This document shows, in pieces, positions 54,726-63,505 of a stretch of 64,000 nucleotides of DNA. The translations under genes were made by a program, and so were the position numbers. The stretch is taken from contig NZ_BNCD01000018.1 in the NCBI RefSeq assembly GCF_014656295.1, positions 105,036-169,035 on the forward strand, read 5' to 3'. Origin of the DNA: Streptomyces sulfonofaciens (lineage in GTDB: Bacteria; Actinomycetota; Actinomycetes; Streptomycetales; Streptomycetaceae). Each line of letters opens with the position of its first letter. Position 1 is the stretch's first letter. The notes beneath the pieces were generated by a model. That model worked only from the letters and a program-made list of their open reading frames with translations, was not told where the DNA came from and made no database searches.

Positions 54726-54764
54726 CACCCCGGCCGGGGATCCCCTGACCCTCCCTCACCTTTC

Positions 54765-54809
54765 GACGCCCCCCTCGGTGCAACTGTCGCGCCGCGGGGG
54801 GCGTCTTTA
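54765..54809 (+). terminator. Terminator of ilvD
   Basis: A perfect 10-bp stem, GACGCCCCCC with GGGGGGCGTC, a 21-base loop and a TTTAT tail, 39 bases after the ilvD stop. Confidence 0.75.
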
Positions 54810-54900
54810 TCTGTGGCGAACAAGCCAGAAAACAGGTCCAATGTGGAGGCACGGCACGGCGCTCACCCGAGCGCCGGAGCGCCGTGCCGGGGGAGGACGC

Positions 54901-55227
54901 ATGACCGACAGCATCACGACGCGCGACACGAGAGACGACGGCACGCAGGACACGACGGCCACCGAGGCCGCGGTGCTCGCCCTGGCCGCGGTCAGCTATC
55001 CGGTGGTCGCCCAAGTGAACGTCCGCTCGGGCCCGGGCACGTCGTACGCGAAGGTGGGCACCCTCGCGGCCGGCAGCATGGTCACCATCGGCTGCCAGAC
55101 CCCGGGCCAGACCGTCGTCGGCCCGCTCGGCACCTCGAACGTCTGGGACCGCATCGGCAGCGGCCGCTATGTGTCCGACACCTATGTCCGCACCGGAAGC
55201 GACGGATACGTGGCACCCCGCTGCTGA
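54901..55227 (+). CDS. Small bacterial SH3-domain protein
   Basis: 108 residues. Residues 36-100 form an SH3b-like domain (VAQVNVRSGPGTSYAKVGTLAAGSMVTIGCQ...WDRIGSGRYVSDTYVRTGS), a fold that usually binds peptidoglycan stem peptides. Two Cys (mid-domain and the last residue) could pair. There is no signal peptide: the first 35 residues are hydrophilic Asp/Thr-rich, then a mildly hydrophobic Ala/Val stretch. GGGAGGA ends 3-4 bases before the ATG, so the start is secure. It is flanked by the ilvD terminator and a convergent kinase gene. Confidence 0.82.
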   Translation: MTDSITTRDTRDDGTQDTTATEAAVLALAAVSYPVVAQVNVRSGPGTSYAKVGTLAAGSMVTIGCQTPGQTVVGPLGTSNVWDRIGSGRYVSDTYVRTGSDGYVAPRC

Positions 55228-55360
55228 GACATCTGCCGGAGCACCCGCCGGGGGAGCGGGACGGCGGGCACCGGCGGCGCCGGCGCCCGCCGGGCGGGGG
55301 CGGGGAGGGCGCGGCGCGGTGTCACCGTCCGCGCCCCTTTCTCTGAGGGCTCCTGAAGGC

Positions 55361-58051
55361 TCAGGGCGCCTTCGGCGGCCTGGACGTGGCGAAGGCGAAG
55401 ACCGTGTTGTGGCTTGCCGTCGCGATCAGTGCGCCGCCGGACAGGGTGACGCGCGGTGCCGCGTTGGTCTCGCCGAAGGCGCTGTCGGTGCGCGGCAGCG
55501 TGCTCCACAACTGCCGGCCGGTGCGTTCGTCCAGGGCCAGGACCCGGCCGCTCGCGGAGCTGAAGTACAGCACTCCGTGCGAGAGCACGGGGCCGGAGGC
55601 CGCCTCCAGGCTGGTCCGGGCCGACCAGCGCGCCCGGCCGGTCGCGGGGTCGACGGCCCTGATCTGCCCGTCGGCGTTGGTGAGGTAGAGCGTGCCGCCC
55701 GCCAGTTCCGCCGTCGTCCCGGTGCCGTGGCGAAGCGGTGACGAGGTGACCTCGCCGGTGGCCGGGTCGAGGCACAGCACATCGGTGTAGCCGTCGAAGG
55801 CGGGACCCACCAGATGCCGCCTCAGCAGCACGAGCGCGCCGTCGGCCCCGCCCACCGGCCACACGTCCCCGCGTACCGCGACCGGCCTGCCCAGCGCGCC
55901 GGTGGCCGGATCGACGGTGCGGACGTCGGGATGGGTGATGTCGATCGCGGCGACCTCGGCACGCGGCGCGCACATCGCGTACAGGCGCGTTCCCGCGGCG
56001 ATCGGGCTGCACTCGTCCCCGGCGGGAAAGTCCGTGGCCCAGCTCCGCGCGCCGGAGCCCGCCTCCCGTGCCTCGATCCGGGTGCGGGCCGGGTCGACCG
56101 TGAACACCCGGGAACCGAGCAGCACCGCGTCCTGCGTGCGGCCCGTGAAGATCGTCGACCGCGACGCGAGGGGCGCCGACCACAGTTCCCCGCCGTCCCG
56201 GGCGGAGAGCGCGACGACCTTCTCCGTGCTGTCCGCCGCGATCCGGTAACCGACCACCGTGCCGCCCGTGGCGCCGACCATGTACAGGCTCTGGGTGGGC
56301 ACCCCCGGGCTGGTGCGCCGCCACACCTGGCTGCCGTCCGCGGCCCTGAGCCGGGCCGCCAGCACCCCGCCACCACCGCAGTAGACCGAGTCGCCGCCGG
56401 CCACGCAGCGCAGCTCGTCGGTGATCTTCAGCCCGCCCTGCACGGTGGTGTGCCAGGGCCGGAAGCCCGCGGGCGGCGGCGCCTGCACCGCGGCGACGGA
56501 GCCGCGGTCCGCGCCGTCCGCCAGGCCGCTGCCCGTGCTGTCCCGCTCGGCGCCGCCCGAACCGAGCAGCGCCACCCCGGTGCTGATCGCCGCCACCGCG
56601 GCCGCGACGGCGACCACCGTCCGCCAGCGGCTGCGCAGACCGCGCGACGAGAGCGGGCGGAGGAGGGGCCCGGTGGCGCGGGTGCCGCCGGGGGAACGCG
56701 CGGGACCTCCGGCGCGGACCGGCGCGGCGGCCGGCGTGCCCGGGACGTCGGCTACGTCCGCTACGTCCGCGACGTCCGGGGTGCCCGGGCGCGCGGAGGG
56801 GTCCGGGCGCGCGGAGGGGTCCGCGGCCCCCGCACGGGCGGCCCCCTCCGGGTGGCGGGGAGCCTTCGCATGGGCGGCCGGGTGGACGGCGGCCGGGGGC
56901 GGCGGGGCGGCGCCTGCCGGACGGGCACCGCCCGCGCCTGCGTGGACGCCACCCGCACCGCTTCCGTGGACCGCGCCCCCACCGTCTCCGTGGACCGCGC
57001 CCGTCCCGTCTCCGTGGAGCGCACCCGCACCGCGCCCCGGATGGGTGTCCGCGTCCTCCGCGCCGTCCGCACCGGCCTGGTGCACGGAGTAGCCGAAAAG
57101 CGTCGGGCCGCCGTCGCCCGGGGCGCCCTGCTCGCCGCTGCGCGCCCTGCGCAGCCGCTCGCGCGTCTGCGGGGACAGCAGCCGGGTGTCGGGGTCCGCG
57201 TCACGGGCGGCGGCGGCCGCGGCGGCGTCCGCCGAGACGGTCAGCTCCTCGGGCAGGGCGCGCAACTGGTCGAGCAGTTCGTCCGCGCTGGGCCGCCCCT
57301 CGCGCTCCTTGGCCAGGCAGGGTTCGATGACCGCCCGCAGCGGGGCGGGCACCTGGGCGAGCACCGGCGCCTCGTGCACCACCTGGTACGCCGTCATATA
57401 GGGGCTGTCGGCGTCGAAGGGCCCCTGGCCCGTGGCCGCGTAGACCAGCAGGGTCGCCAGCGAGAAGACGTCGGACTCCGGCCCGACCTCGCGCGGCGCC
57501 TGCAACTGCTCGGGCGACATGAAGGGCGGCGTCCCGATGACACGGCCGGTCATGGTGAGCGTCTGGTGGTCGGTGGCGCGGGAGATGCCGAAGTCGATCA
57601 CGCGCGGGCCCTCGGGGGAGAGCACGACGTTCGACGGCTTGAGGTCGCGGTGCACCACTCCCGCGCGGTGGATGTCGCGCAGCGCCTCCACCAGGCCGAT
57701 GGCGAGCGTGCGCAGCTCCGCGCCGCCGAGCGCGCCGTCCTCCGTGATCCGCTGGGCGAGGGTGGGCCCCGAGATGTAGGTGGTGGCCATCCACGGGTGG
57801 GGCCCGTCGGGATCGGCGTCGACGACGGCCGCCGTGAACGCGCCGCTGACCCGCCGGGCCGCGGCCACCTCCTGCCGGAACCTGGTCCGGAACTCGTCGT
57901 CGTCGAGGAACTGCTGGTGGATGAGCTTGATCGCGACGGGCCGCCCGGACGGCGTGCGCGCCAGGAAGACCGTGCCCATGCCACCGGAACCGAGACGTTC
58001 CCGCAGCGCGTAGCCGCCGATCGTCTCGGGATCTCCCGCACGGAGCTGCAC
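55361..58051 (-). CDS. Ser/Thr protein kinase with extracellular PQQ-like beta-propeller
   Basis: 896-residue receptor-like kinase. The cytoplasmic kinase domain (about residues 10-275) is complete: LGSGGMGTV glycine loop, catalytic Lys in VAIKLIHQ, VVHRDLKPSN, IDFGIS and the GTPPFMSPEQ activation segment. A long low-complexity juxtamembrane region follows, with AVHGDG-type and ADVADV-type repeats (about 300-470). One membrane helix lies at about 474-497, and an extracytoplasmic PQQ-enzyme-like propeller (WxxxL/GxVYV-type blades such as GTLYLTNADGQIRAVDPATG and GVLYFSSASGRVLALDERTG) fills the rest. It probably couples an external ligand to protein phosphorylation. GTG start at 58051. Confidence 0.95.
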   Translation of the reverse strand: MQLRAGDPETIGGYALRERLGSGGMGTVFLARTPSGRPVAIKLIHQQFLDDDEFRTRFRQEVAAARRVSGAFTAAVVDADPDGPHPWMATTYISGPTLAQRITEDGALGGAELRTLAIGLVEALRDIHRAGVVHRDLKPSNVVLSPEGPRVIDFGISRATDHQTLTMTGRVIGTPPFMSPEQLQAPREVGPESDVFSLATLLVYAATGQGPFDADSPYMTAYQVVHEAPVLAQVPAPLRAVIEPCLAKEREGRPSADELLDQLRALPEELTVSADAAAAAAARDADPDTRLLSPQTRERLRRARSGEQGAPGDGGPTLFGYSVHQAGADGAEDADTHPGRGAGALHGDGTGAVHGDGGGAVHGSGAGGVHAGAGGARPAGAAPPPPAAVHPAAHAKAPRHPEGAARAGAADPSARPDPSARPGTPDVADVADVADVPGTPAAAPVRAGGPARSPGGTRATGPLLRPLSSRGLRSRWRTVVAVAAAVAAISTGVALLGSGGAERDSTGSGLADGADRGSVAAVQAPPPAGFRPWHTTVQGGLKITDELRCVAGGDSVYCGGGGVLAARLRAADGSQVWRRTSPGVPTQSLYMVGATGGTVVGYRIAADSTEKVVALSARDGGELWSAPLASRSTIFTGRTQDAVLLGSRVFTVDPARTRIEAREAGSGARSWATDFPAGDECSPIAAGTRLYAMCAPRAEVAAIDITHPDVRTVDPATGALGRPVAVRGDVWPVGGADGALVLLRRHLVGPAFDGYTDVLCLDPATGEVTSSPLRHGTGTTAELAGGTLYLTNADGQIRAVDPATGRARWSARTSLEAASGPVLSHGVLYFSSASGRVLALDERTGRQLWSTLPRTDSAFGETNAAPRVTLSGGALIATASHNTVFAFATSRPPKAP

Positions 58052-58213
58052 TCTGGTCGACCTCCCCCGGGCGTTCCGTACCGTCGTGCCCTGACAAAAC
58101 TAGCCTGTCCCCGCCCGGACGCCACGCCGCCCGCGCCGTACGGAACGCTCCGCGTGCCGCGCCGCCCGGCCGTGCGGGGCCCCGGGCCCCCGGCGCCGTG
58201 CGGCGGCGGGGCG

Positions 58214-58219
58214 GATAAT
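58214..58219 (+). promoter_or_regulatory. -10 element GATAAT of a leaderless transcript
   Basis: GATAAT ends 6 bases before the GTG at 58226, placing the transcription start at or next to the first codon. There is no Shine-Dalgarno sequence. Confidence 0.5.
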
Positions 58220-58225
58220 CGACGT

Positions 58226-58810
58226 GTGAGCAACGCATCCGGTACTCCCAGAACCTCGGCCGCCGGCGCCGCCGGTACCGCGGGCACCGGGCGGGCCCCG
58301 GCACCGCGGGCAGCTTCCGACCCGGCCGCCCCGAAACCCGCCGGCGCCCCCGAACCGGAACCCCTCCGGTTCTTCGGCACGAGCTGGGTGGACCACGACG
58401 GCGGCTACGCGGCCCGCCGCCTCGGCCTCGCCGCGGGCGCCCTCGTCGCGGCCGCCGCCGGTGCCCTGGTGCTCCGCCTCGCCTACCAGGGGCTGACCGC
58501 CGGTGAGCCGGATTCGCTGGTGAACCTGCTGGTCGTGGTGGCGTTCGCGATGTGCAGCGCGGTCTCCTTCAGGCGCACCTGGACGGGGTTCGCCAGCGCG
58601 CCCGACGCCACGGCACAGACGTCCATGCGCGGCTTCACGGCCATCGGCTTCCTCGGCGTCCTGCTGGCCTACGCCGCCCGCTGCCTCGTCGAGGCCCCCG
58701 GTGAGCGGCTGCTCCGCACCCGGTACGAGACGGCCCGGGAGGAGCACGAACGCCGTACGGCACGCCGCACCGGCAACCCGGCCGCCCGCAGGAAGAAGCG
58801 GAAGGGGTAG
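58226..58810 (+). CDS. Hypothetical membrane protein
   Basis: 194 residues, not recognised. The N-terminal 45 are Ala/Gly/Thr/Pro-rich, followed by a short conserved-looking LRFFGTSWVDHDGGY. Three hydrophobic segments come next (about 70-90, 100-115 and 133-150), then a strongly basic C-terminus ending RRKKRKG. GTG start with GATAAT just upstream, so it is probably translated from a leaderless mRNA. It is divergent from the kinase gene and 6 bases upstream of the methyltransferase gene. Confidence 0.75.
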   Translation: MSNASGTPRTSAAGAAGTAGTGRAPAPRAASDPAAPKPAGAPEPEPLRFFGTSWVDHDGGYAARRLGLAAGALVAAAAGALVLRLAYQGLTAGEPDSLVNLLVVVAFAMCSAVSFRRTWTGFASAPDATAQTSMRGFTAIGFLGVLLAYAARCLVEAPGERLLRTRYETAREEHERRTARRTGNPAARRKKRKG

Positions 58811-58816
58811 CGCGGC

Positions 58817-59578
58817 ATGGCCGCCAACGGGCCCCCGCCGTCCCGCGCCCGCTCCTTCGACGCGGTCGCGGACGGGTACGCCGCGCACCGGCCGTCCTAC
58901 CCGCCCGCCCTCCTGGACGCCGTGGAGGAGTGCGCCGGCCGCCCGTTGTCGGGGGCGCGGGTGGTGGACGTGGGAGCGGGCACCGGGATCTCCACCGCGC
59001 TGCTGGCCGCCCGCGGTGCCCGCGTCCTCGCGGTCGAACCGGGTGCGGGCATGGCGGCGCGGCTCCGCCGGACCCTGCCCCGGGTGCCGCTGGTGCGCGG
59101 TGACGGCAATGCCCTGCCCCTGGCGGGCGCCTCGGCCGACCTCGTCACCTACGCCCAGTCCTGGCACTGGACCGATCCGGCGCGCTCCGTCCCCGAGGCC
59201 CTGCGCGTCCTGCGCCCCGGCGGCACCCTCGCGCTCTGGTGGAACGTCCTCGACCACGACGTCGCGTGGCTGGCCGAGCAGCACGCGAGGATCCAGGAGC
59301 GGTTCGGCGCGGGAGCGGGCGCCCACGGCACCGCCACCCGTGTGCGCGGCTCACGCGGCGGACCGGACTTCACCCACCGCCAGGTGCGCTGGAGCCGCCG
59401 GCTGCCCCTCGACGACCACCTCGCCAACCTCGCGAGCCATTCGATCTTCCTGGTCCAGGCGGACGGGGCGGCGGCCGACTTCCTCACCCGCGAGCGTGCG
59501 CTGCTCCGTGCGGCGTTCCCCGACGAAACCGTCGAGGAGACCTACGTCGTCGACCTCCTCACCGCCCACCGTCCCTGA
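58817..59578 (+). CDS. Class I SAM-dependent methyltransferase
   Basis: 253 residues. The N-terminal segment RARSFDAVADGYAAHRPSYP leads into the SAM-binding motif VVDVGAGTGISTALLAARGARVLAVEPGAGM, then GDGNALPLAGASADLVTYAQSWHW and a C-terminal LRPGGTLALWWNVLDH. It matches the UbiE/Methyltransf_11 type acting on small molecules; the substrate is not evident. AAGGGG lies about 9 bases before the ATG. It follows the membrane protein by 6 bases and is probably co-transcribed. A long pentamer array begins right after the stop. Confidence 0.9.
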   Translation: MAANGPPPSRARSFDAVADGYAAHRPSYPPALLDAVEECAGRPLSGARVVDVGAGTGISTALLAARGARVLAVEPGAGMAARLRRTLPRVPLVRGDGNALPLAGASADLVTYAQSWHWTDPARSVPEALRVLRPGGTLALWWNVLDHDVAWLAEQHARIQERFGAGAGAHGTATRVRGSRGGPDFTHRQVRWSRRLPLDDHLANLASHSIFLVQADGAAADFLTRERALLRAAFPDETVEETYVVDLLTAHRP

Positions 59579-59580
59579 GC

Positions 59581-59710
59581 TGACCTGACCTGACCTGACC
59601 TGAGCTGACCTGACCTGATCGGACCTGGGCTGGGCTGGCCTGAGCTGGGCTGGCCTGAGCTGACCGGACCTGAGCCGGGCTGACATGGGCCGAGCTGAAC
59701 TGGTCCGGCC
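59581..59710. repeat. Diverged pentamer (TGACC-type) array
   Basis: About 26 consecutive 5-bp units in strict register: TGACC x4, TGAGC, TGACC x2, TGATC, GGACC, TGGGC x2, TGGCC and so on. Most differ by one base from TGACC or TGGGC. No coding role; it lies between the methyltransferase and the ABC genes. Confidence 0.85.
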
Positions 59711-59775
59711 CGGTTCCGTGCCGCTGCCCCGCGGGACGCGCGGACGCCTTGACGCAGGGCCGGCCCACCGCCAGT

Positions 59776-59793
59776 ATTCATCACATGATGAAT
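59776..59793. promoter_or_regulatory. Operator-like palindrome over the ABC gene start
   Basis: ATTCATCA-CA-TGATGAAT, a perfect 8-bp inverted repeat with a 2-base spacer, containing both candidate ATG codons (59785, 59788). Typical of a TetR-, MarR- or PadR-type repressor site. No repressor gene adjoins. Confidence 0.65.
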
Positions 59794-60618
59794 TACTCGC
59801 CGGGCGACGCCCCGTCCCCCGGCGCCCCCTCCCCGCTCCCGGCCGTGCGAGCCGCGAACCTCGCGGTCGTGCGCGGCACCCGCACCGTCCTGCGCGGCCT
59901 CGACTTCACCGTGCCCCGCGGTCGGATCACCGGACTCCTGGGGCCCTCCGGATGCGGCAAGTCGACCCTGATGCGGGCGGTCGTCGGCACCCAGGACAGG
60001 GTCACCGGCACCCTCGACGTCCTCGGCCACCCCGCGGGCAGCGCGGCGCTGCGGCCCCGGATCGGCTACGTCACCCAGGCGCCGTCCGTCTACACCGATC
60101 TGACCGTACGTCAGAACCTGGAGTACTTCGCCGCGGTGCTCGCCCCGGGCCGCGCCAACGCCGACCGGCGCAGGACGGACGTCACCCGCGCCCTCGCCGA
60201 CGTCGACCTCACCGCACACACCGACGCTCTCGCCGGCAACCTCTCCGGCGGCCAGCTCAGCCGCGTCTCGCTCGCCGTCGCACTCCTCGGCGCCCCCGAA
60301 CTCCTCGTCCTCGACGAACCCACCGTCGGCCTCGACCCCGTGCTCCGGCGCGACCTGTGGGACCTCTTCCACTCCCTGGCCGCCGAGCGCGCCACCACCC
60401 TCCTGGTCTCCTCGCACGTCATGGACGAGGCCGAACGCTGCCACCGGCTCCTCCTGATGCGCGACGGCGCGATCCTCGCCGAGGGCACCCCGGACGCCCT
60501 GCGCAGCAGCACCGGCGCCGACAGCGTCGAAGCGGCCTTCCTGCACCTGGTCGACCGGGCCGCGGGCCGCACCGCCCCGGCCGAACCCGTCCGCCCCGGA
60601 AAGGACCTCCTCCGATGA
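59785..60618 (+). CDS. ABC transporter ATP-binding protein
   Basis: 277 residues with the full ABC set: Walker A GPSGCGKST (about residues 52-60), Q-loop in GYVTQAPSVYTDLTVRQNL, signature LSGGQLSR, Walker B LLVLDEPTVGLDP and switch His in VSSHVMDEAE. The sequence type (DrrA/CcmA-like) fits an ABC-2 exporter. It starts at ATG 59785 or 59788, inside an 18-bp palindrome; there is no ribosome site, so the mRNA may be leaderless. The next gene, its permease, overlaps it by 4 bases. Confidence 0.94.
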   Translation: MMNYSPGDAPSPGAPSPLPAVRAANLAVVRGTRTVLRGLDFTVPRGRITGLLGPSGCGKSTLMRAVVGTQDRVTGTLDVLGHPAGSAALRPRIGYVTQAPSVYTDLTVRQNLEYFAAVLAPGRANADRRRTDVTRALADVDLTAHTDALAGNLSGGQLSRVSLAVALLGAPELLVLDEPTVGLDPVLRRDLWDLFHSLAAERATTLLVSSHVMDEAERCHRLLLMRDGAILAEGTPDALRSSTGADSVEAAFLHLVDRAAGRTAPAEPVRPGKDLLR

Positions 60619-61403
60619 CCGCAGTCCCGGCCACCGCCCCCGCACCACCCCGCCCGGGCCCCGCGCTCCTCGTCCCGCGGACCCTCGCCACCGCCGCCCG
60701 GGTCCTGCGCCAACTCCGCCACGACCCGCGGTCCATCGCCCTGATGATCCTGGTGCCCTGCGTGATGCTCCTCCTGCTGCGCTACGTCTTCGACGGCAAC
60801 GCGGCCGCCTTCGACTCCATCGGCGCCTCACTGCTGGGCATCTTCCCGCTGATCACCATGTTCCTGGTCACCTCCATCGCCACCCTGCGCGAGCGCACCT
60901 CGGGCACCCTCGAACGCCTCCTCGCCATGCCCCTCGGCAAGGCCGACCTGATCGGCGGCTACGCCCTCGCCTTCGGCGGCCTCGCCGTGCTCCAGTCGGC
61001 GCTCGCCACCGCCCTCGCCCGGTGGGGCCTCGGCCTCGACGTCACCGGCTCGCCCTGGCTCCTGCTCCTGGTCGCCCTGCTCGACGCCCTCCTCGGCACC
61101 GCGCTCGGCCTCTTCGTCTCGGCCTTCGCCTCCTCCGAGTTCCAGGCGGTCCAGTTCATGCCCGCGGTGATCTTTCCCCAGCTCCTCCTCTGCGGCCTCT
61201 TCGCCCCGCGCTCCACCATGCATCCGGTCCTCGAAGCGATCTCCGACGTGCTGCCCATGTCCTACGCCGTCGACGGCATGAACCAGGTGCTCCGGCACGA
61301 CGACGTCACCGGCACCTTCATCCGCGACTGCGCGATCGTCGCCGGCTGCGCCGTCCTCGTACTGGGCCTCGGCGCCGCCACACTGCGCCGGCGCACCCCC
61401 TGA
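60615..61403 (+). CDS. ABC-2 type transporter permease
   Basis: 262 residues with about six membrane segments. The region LRERTSGTLERLLAMPLGKADLIGGYAL (residues about 92-120) is the cytoplasmic coupling segment of ABC-2 exporters, and MSYAVDGMNQVL near the C-terminus is also characteristic. It forms an exporter with the ATPase encoded upstream (ATGA overlap). Substrate unknown; related pairs export drugs, lipids or polymers. No terminator is evident downstream. Confidence 0.93.
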   Translation: MTAVPATAPAPPRPGPALLVPRTLATAARVLRQLRHDPRSIALMILVPCVMLLLLRYVFDGNAAAFDSIGASLLGIFPLITMFLVTSIATLRERTSGTLERLLAMPLGKADLIGGYALAFGGLAVLQSALATALARWGLGLDVTGSPWLLLLVALLDALLGTALGLFVSAFASSEFQAVQFMPAVIFPQLLLCGLFAPRSTMHPVLEAISDVLPMSYAVDGMNQVLRHDDVTGTFIRDCAIVAGCAVLVLGLGAATLRRRTP

Positions 61404-61518
61404 CCCGGGTACGCGCCCTGCGCCCTGCGCCACGCCGTCCCGACCACCGGACATCACGGCCGCGATGCGCCGCCCGGTGCGAGGATGGAGGCGTAAGACG
61501 CAGCGAAGGACATGGCTC

Positions 61519-62328
61519 ATGACCCACAAAGTCGCAGTTCTCGGCACCGGAAAGATCGGCGAGGCCCTGCTCAGCGGAGTGATCCGGGCCGGCTGGGCCC
61601 CGGCCGACCTGCTGGTCACCGCCCGCCGGGCCGAGCGCGCGGAGGAACTCCGCGCCCGCTACGGCGTCGCACCCGTCAGCAACCCGGAGGCCGCCAAGAC
61701 CGCCGACACCCTGATCCTCACGGTCAAGCCGCAGGACATGGGCGCCCTGCTGGACGAACTCGCCCCGCACACCCCCGCCGGCCGCCTGATCGTCAGCGGC
61801 GCCGCGGGCATCCCCACCTCCTTCGTCGAACAGCACCTCGCCGAGGGCACCCCCGTGGTCCGGGTCATGACGAACACGCCCGCCCTCGTCGACGAGGCCA
61901 TGTCCGTCATCTCCGCCGGCAGCCACGCCACCGACGAGCACCTCAGCCGCGCCGAAGCCGTCTTCGGCGCCGTCGGCAAGACCCTGCGGGTCCCCGAGGC
62001 CCAGCAGGACGCCGCCACCGCCCTCTCCGGCTCCGGCCCGGCCTACTTCTACTACCTCGTCGAGGCCATGACCGACGCCGGCATCCTCCTCGGCCTGCCC
62101 CGGGACAAGGCCCACGAGCTCATCGTGCAGGCCGCGATCGGCGCCGCCGTGATGCTCCGCGACAGCGGTGAACACCCGGTCAGGCTCCGCGAGAACGTGA
62201 CCTCACCGGCCGGCACCACCATCAACGCCATCCGCGAGCTGGAGAACCACGGCGTGCGCGCGGCCCTCCTCGCGGCCCTGGAAGCCGCCCGCGACCGCAG
62301 CCGCGCCCTCGCCTCCGGCACCGGCTGA
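61519..62328 (+). CDS. proC: Pyrroline-5-carboxylate reductase
   Basis: 269 residues. Reduces pyrroline-5-carboxylate to proline. N-terminal Rossmann motif VAVLGTGKIGEALLSGVI, ILTVKPQDM, IVSGAAGIP, VRVMTNTPALV, and the C-terminal signature LSGSGPAYFYYLVEAMTDAG with SPAGTTINAIRELE. GAAGGA lies 9 bases before the ATG at 61519. Convergent with trpS across 39 bases. Normal length and motifs. Confidence 0.97.
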   Translation: MTHKVAVLGTGKIGEALLSGVIRAGWAPADLLVTARRAERAEELRARYGVAPVSNPEAAKTADTLILTVKPQDMGALLDELAPHTPAGRLIVSGAAGIPTSFVEQHLAEGTPVVRVMTNTPALVDEAMSVISAGSHATDEHLSRAEAVFGAVGKTLRVPEAQQDAATALSGSGPAYFYYLVEAMTDAGILLGLPRDKAHELIVQAAIGAAVMLRDSGEHPVRLRENVTSPAGTTINAIRELENHGVRAALLAALEAARDRSRALASGTG

Positions 62329-62367
62329 TCCGCACCCCGCCGAGCCCGCGGCCCTCGCCCAGCCCCT

Positions 62368-63366
62368 TCAGCCGGGCGGCAGCAGCCCGATCGCCCGGTG
62401 GGCCGCGTCCACCCGGGGTCTGGCAGCCGCCCGAGCCCGCTCCGCGCCGGACCGCAGCACCCTCTCCACGTACGCCGGGTCCGCCACCAGCTCCCGATGC
62501 CTCTGCTGCACGGGCCTGAGCACCTCCACCACGGCCTCGGCGGTGTCCTTCTTCAACGCCCCGTAGGACCGGTACGAGCTGCTCAGTGCCTCCGGGGCGT
62601 CACCCGAGCAGGCCGAGAGGATCTCCAGCAGGTTCGAGACCCCCGGCCTCGCGGCACGGTCGTACACGACGTCCTGCCCGCTGTCGGTCACCGCCCGCAG
62701 GACCTTGCGCCGCACCACGTCCGGCTCGTCGAGCAGGTAGACGATGCCCGCGCCGGACTCGTACGACTTCCCCATCTTCGACGTCGGATCCTGTAGGTCC
62801 ATGACCCGCGCCGCCACACCGGGGTACGTCGCGCGCGGCACGACGAACGTCCGGCCGTAATGCTGGTTGAACCGCACCGCCAGATCCCGGCTCAGCTCGA
62901 CGTGCTGGACCTGGTCGTCCCCGACGGGCACCTCGTCCGTGCCGTACGCGAGGATGTCCGCCGCCATCAGCGCCGGGTACGTCAGCAACGAGAGCCGTAC
63001 GCTCCTGCCCCTGGTCCCCTCACGCGCCGACTTCTCCTTGTACTGGATCATCCGGCGCATCTCGCCGTCAGTGGCGACGCACTCCAGCAGGTACGAGAGC
63101 CGGGCGTGTTCGTCCACATGGCTCTGCACGAAGACGGTGCACTGCTCGGGGTCGAGTCCCGAGGCCAGCAGCAGCGTCGCCGCCTGGCGCGTCAGGCGCC
63201 GCACCCGGGCCGGGTCGTGCGCCACGGTCAGGGCGTGCAGGTCGACGATGCAGAACAGGGCGTCCGCCCGGTGCTGGTCGACCGAGGTCCAGCGCCTGAT
63301 CGCGCCCAGGTAGTTTCCCAGCGTCAGGTGCCCGGTCGGCTTGACCCCGCTGAAGATCCGTGTCAT
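62368..63366 (-). CDS. trpS: Tryptophanyl-tRNA synthetase (attenuator-controlled type)
   Basis: 332 residues. Charges tRNA-Trp. The class I HIGH-type motif appears as PTGHLTLGNYLG near residue 9 and the KMSKS loop as KMGKS in DPTSKMGKSYES. The start at 63366 is fixed by homology; upstream in-frame sequence belongs to the leader. The leader encodes a two-Trp peptide and competing hairpins (separate entries). The same locus in S. coelicolor (next to proC) holds TrpRS1, the inducible indolmycin-resistant enzyme reported to be controlled by ribosome-mediated attenuation. Induction by low charged tRNA-Trp and resistance to indolmycin are therefore expected, by inference. Confidence 0.94.
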   Translation of the reverse strand: MTRIFSGVKPTGHLTLGNYLGAIRRWTSVDQHRADALFCIVDLHALTVAHDPARVRRLTRQAATLLLASGLDPEQCTVFVQSHVDEHARLSYLLECVATDGEMRRMIQYKEKSAREGTRGRSVRLSLLTYPALMAADILAYGTDEVPVGDDQVQHVELSRDLAVRFNQHYGRTFVVPRATYPGVAARVMDLQDPTSKMGKSYESGAGIVYLLDEPDVVRRKVLRAVTDSGQDVVYDRAARPGVSNLLEILSACSGDAPEALSSSYRSYGALKKDTAEAVVEVLRPVQQRHRELVADPAYVERVLRSGAERARAAARPRVDAAHRAIGLLPPG

Positions 63367-63446
63367 CTCTCCGCTCTCCGTCTTCCGTCGAGGACCGCCG
63401 CGGCCCGCCGGCCGGGCTTCAAAACCTCCGGAGCGGAGATACGAGA

Positions 63447-63505
63447 ACGGCCGCCGAGGCGGCGGCCGTGGATGCATACGTCAGTCCGGCCGCCGTCAGG
63501 CGGCC
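63447..63505 (-). promoter_or_regulatory. Trp attenuator with competing hairpins
   Basis: On the transcript, segment 1 (GGCCGCC, overlapping the leader stop) pairs with segment 2 (GGCGGCC) across TGAC (63488-63505). Segment 3 and 4 form ACGGCCGCC-GCCTC-GGCGGCCGT (63447-63469). Segment 2 can instead pair with segment 3. This is the classical 1:2 / 2:3 / 3:4 design. The terminator stem lacks a strong U-run. Confidence 0.8.

Noticed and set aside
55814..58810. A very long plus-strand frame across the kinase gene
   Set aside because: Arg/Gly/Ala shadow of the minus-strand kinase; only its last 195 codons (from 58226) are a real gene.
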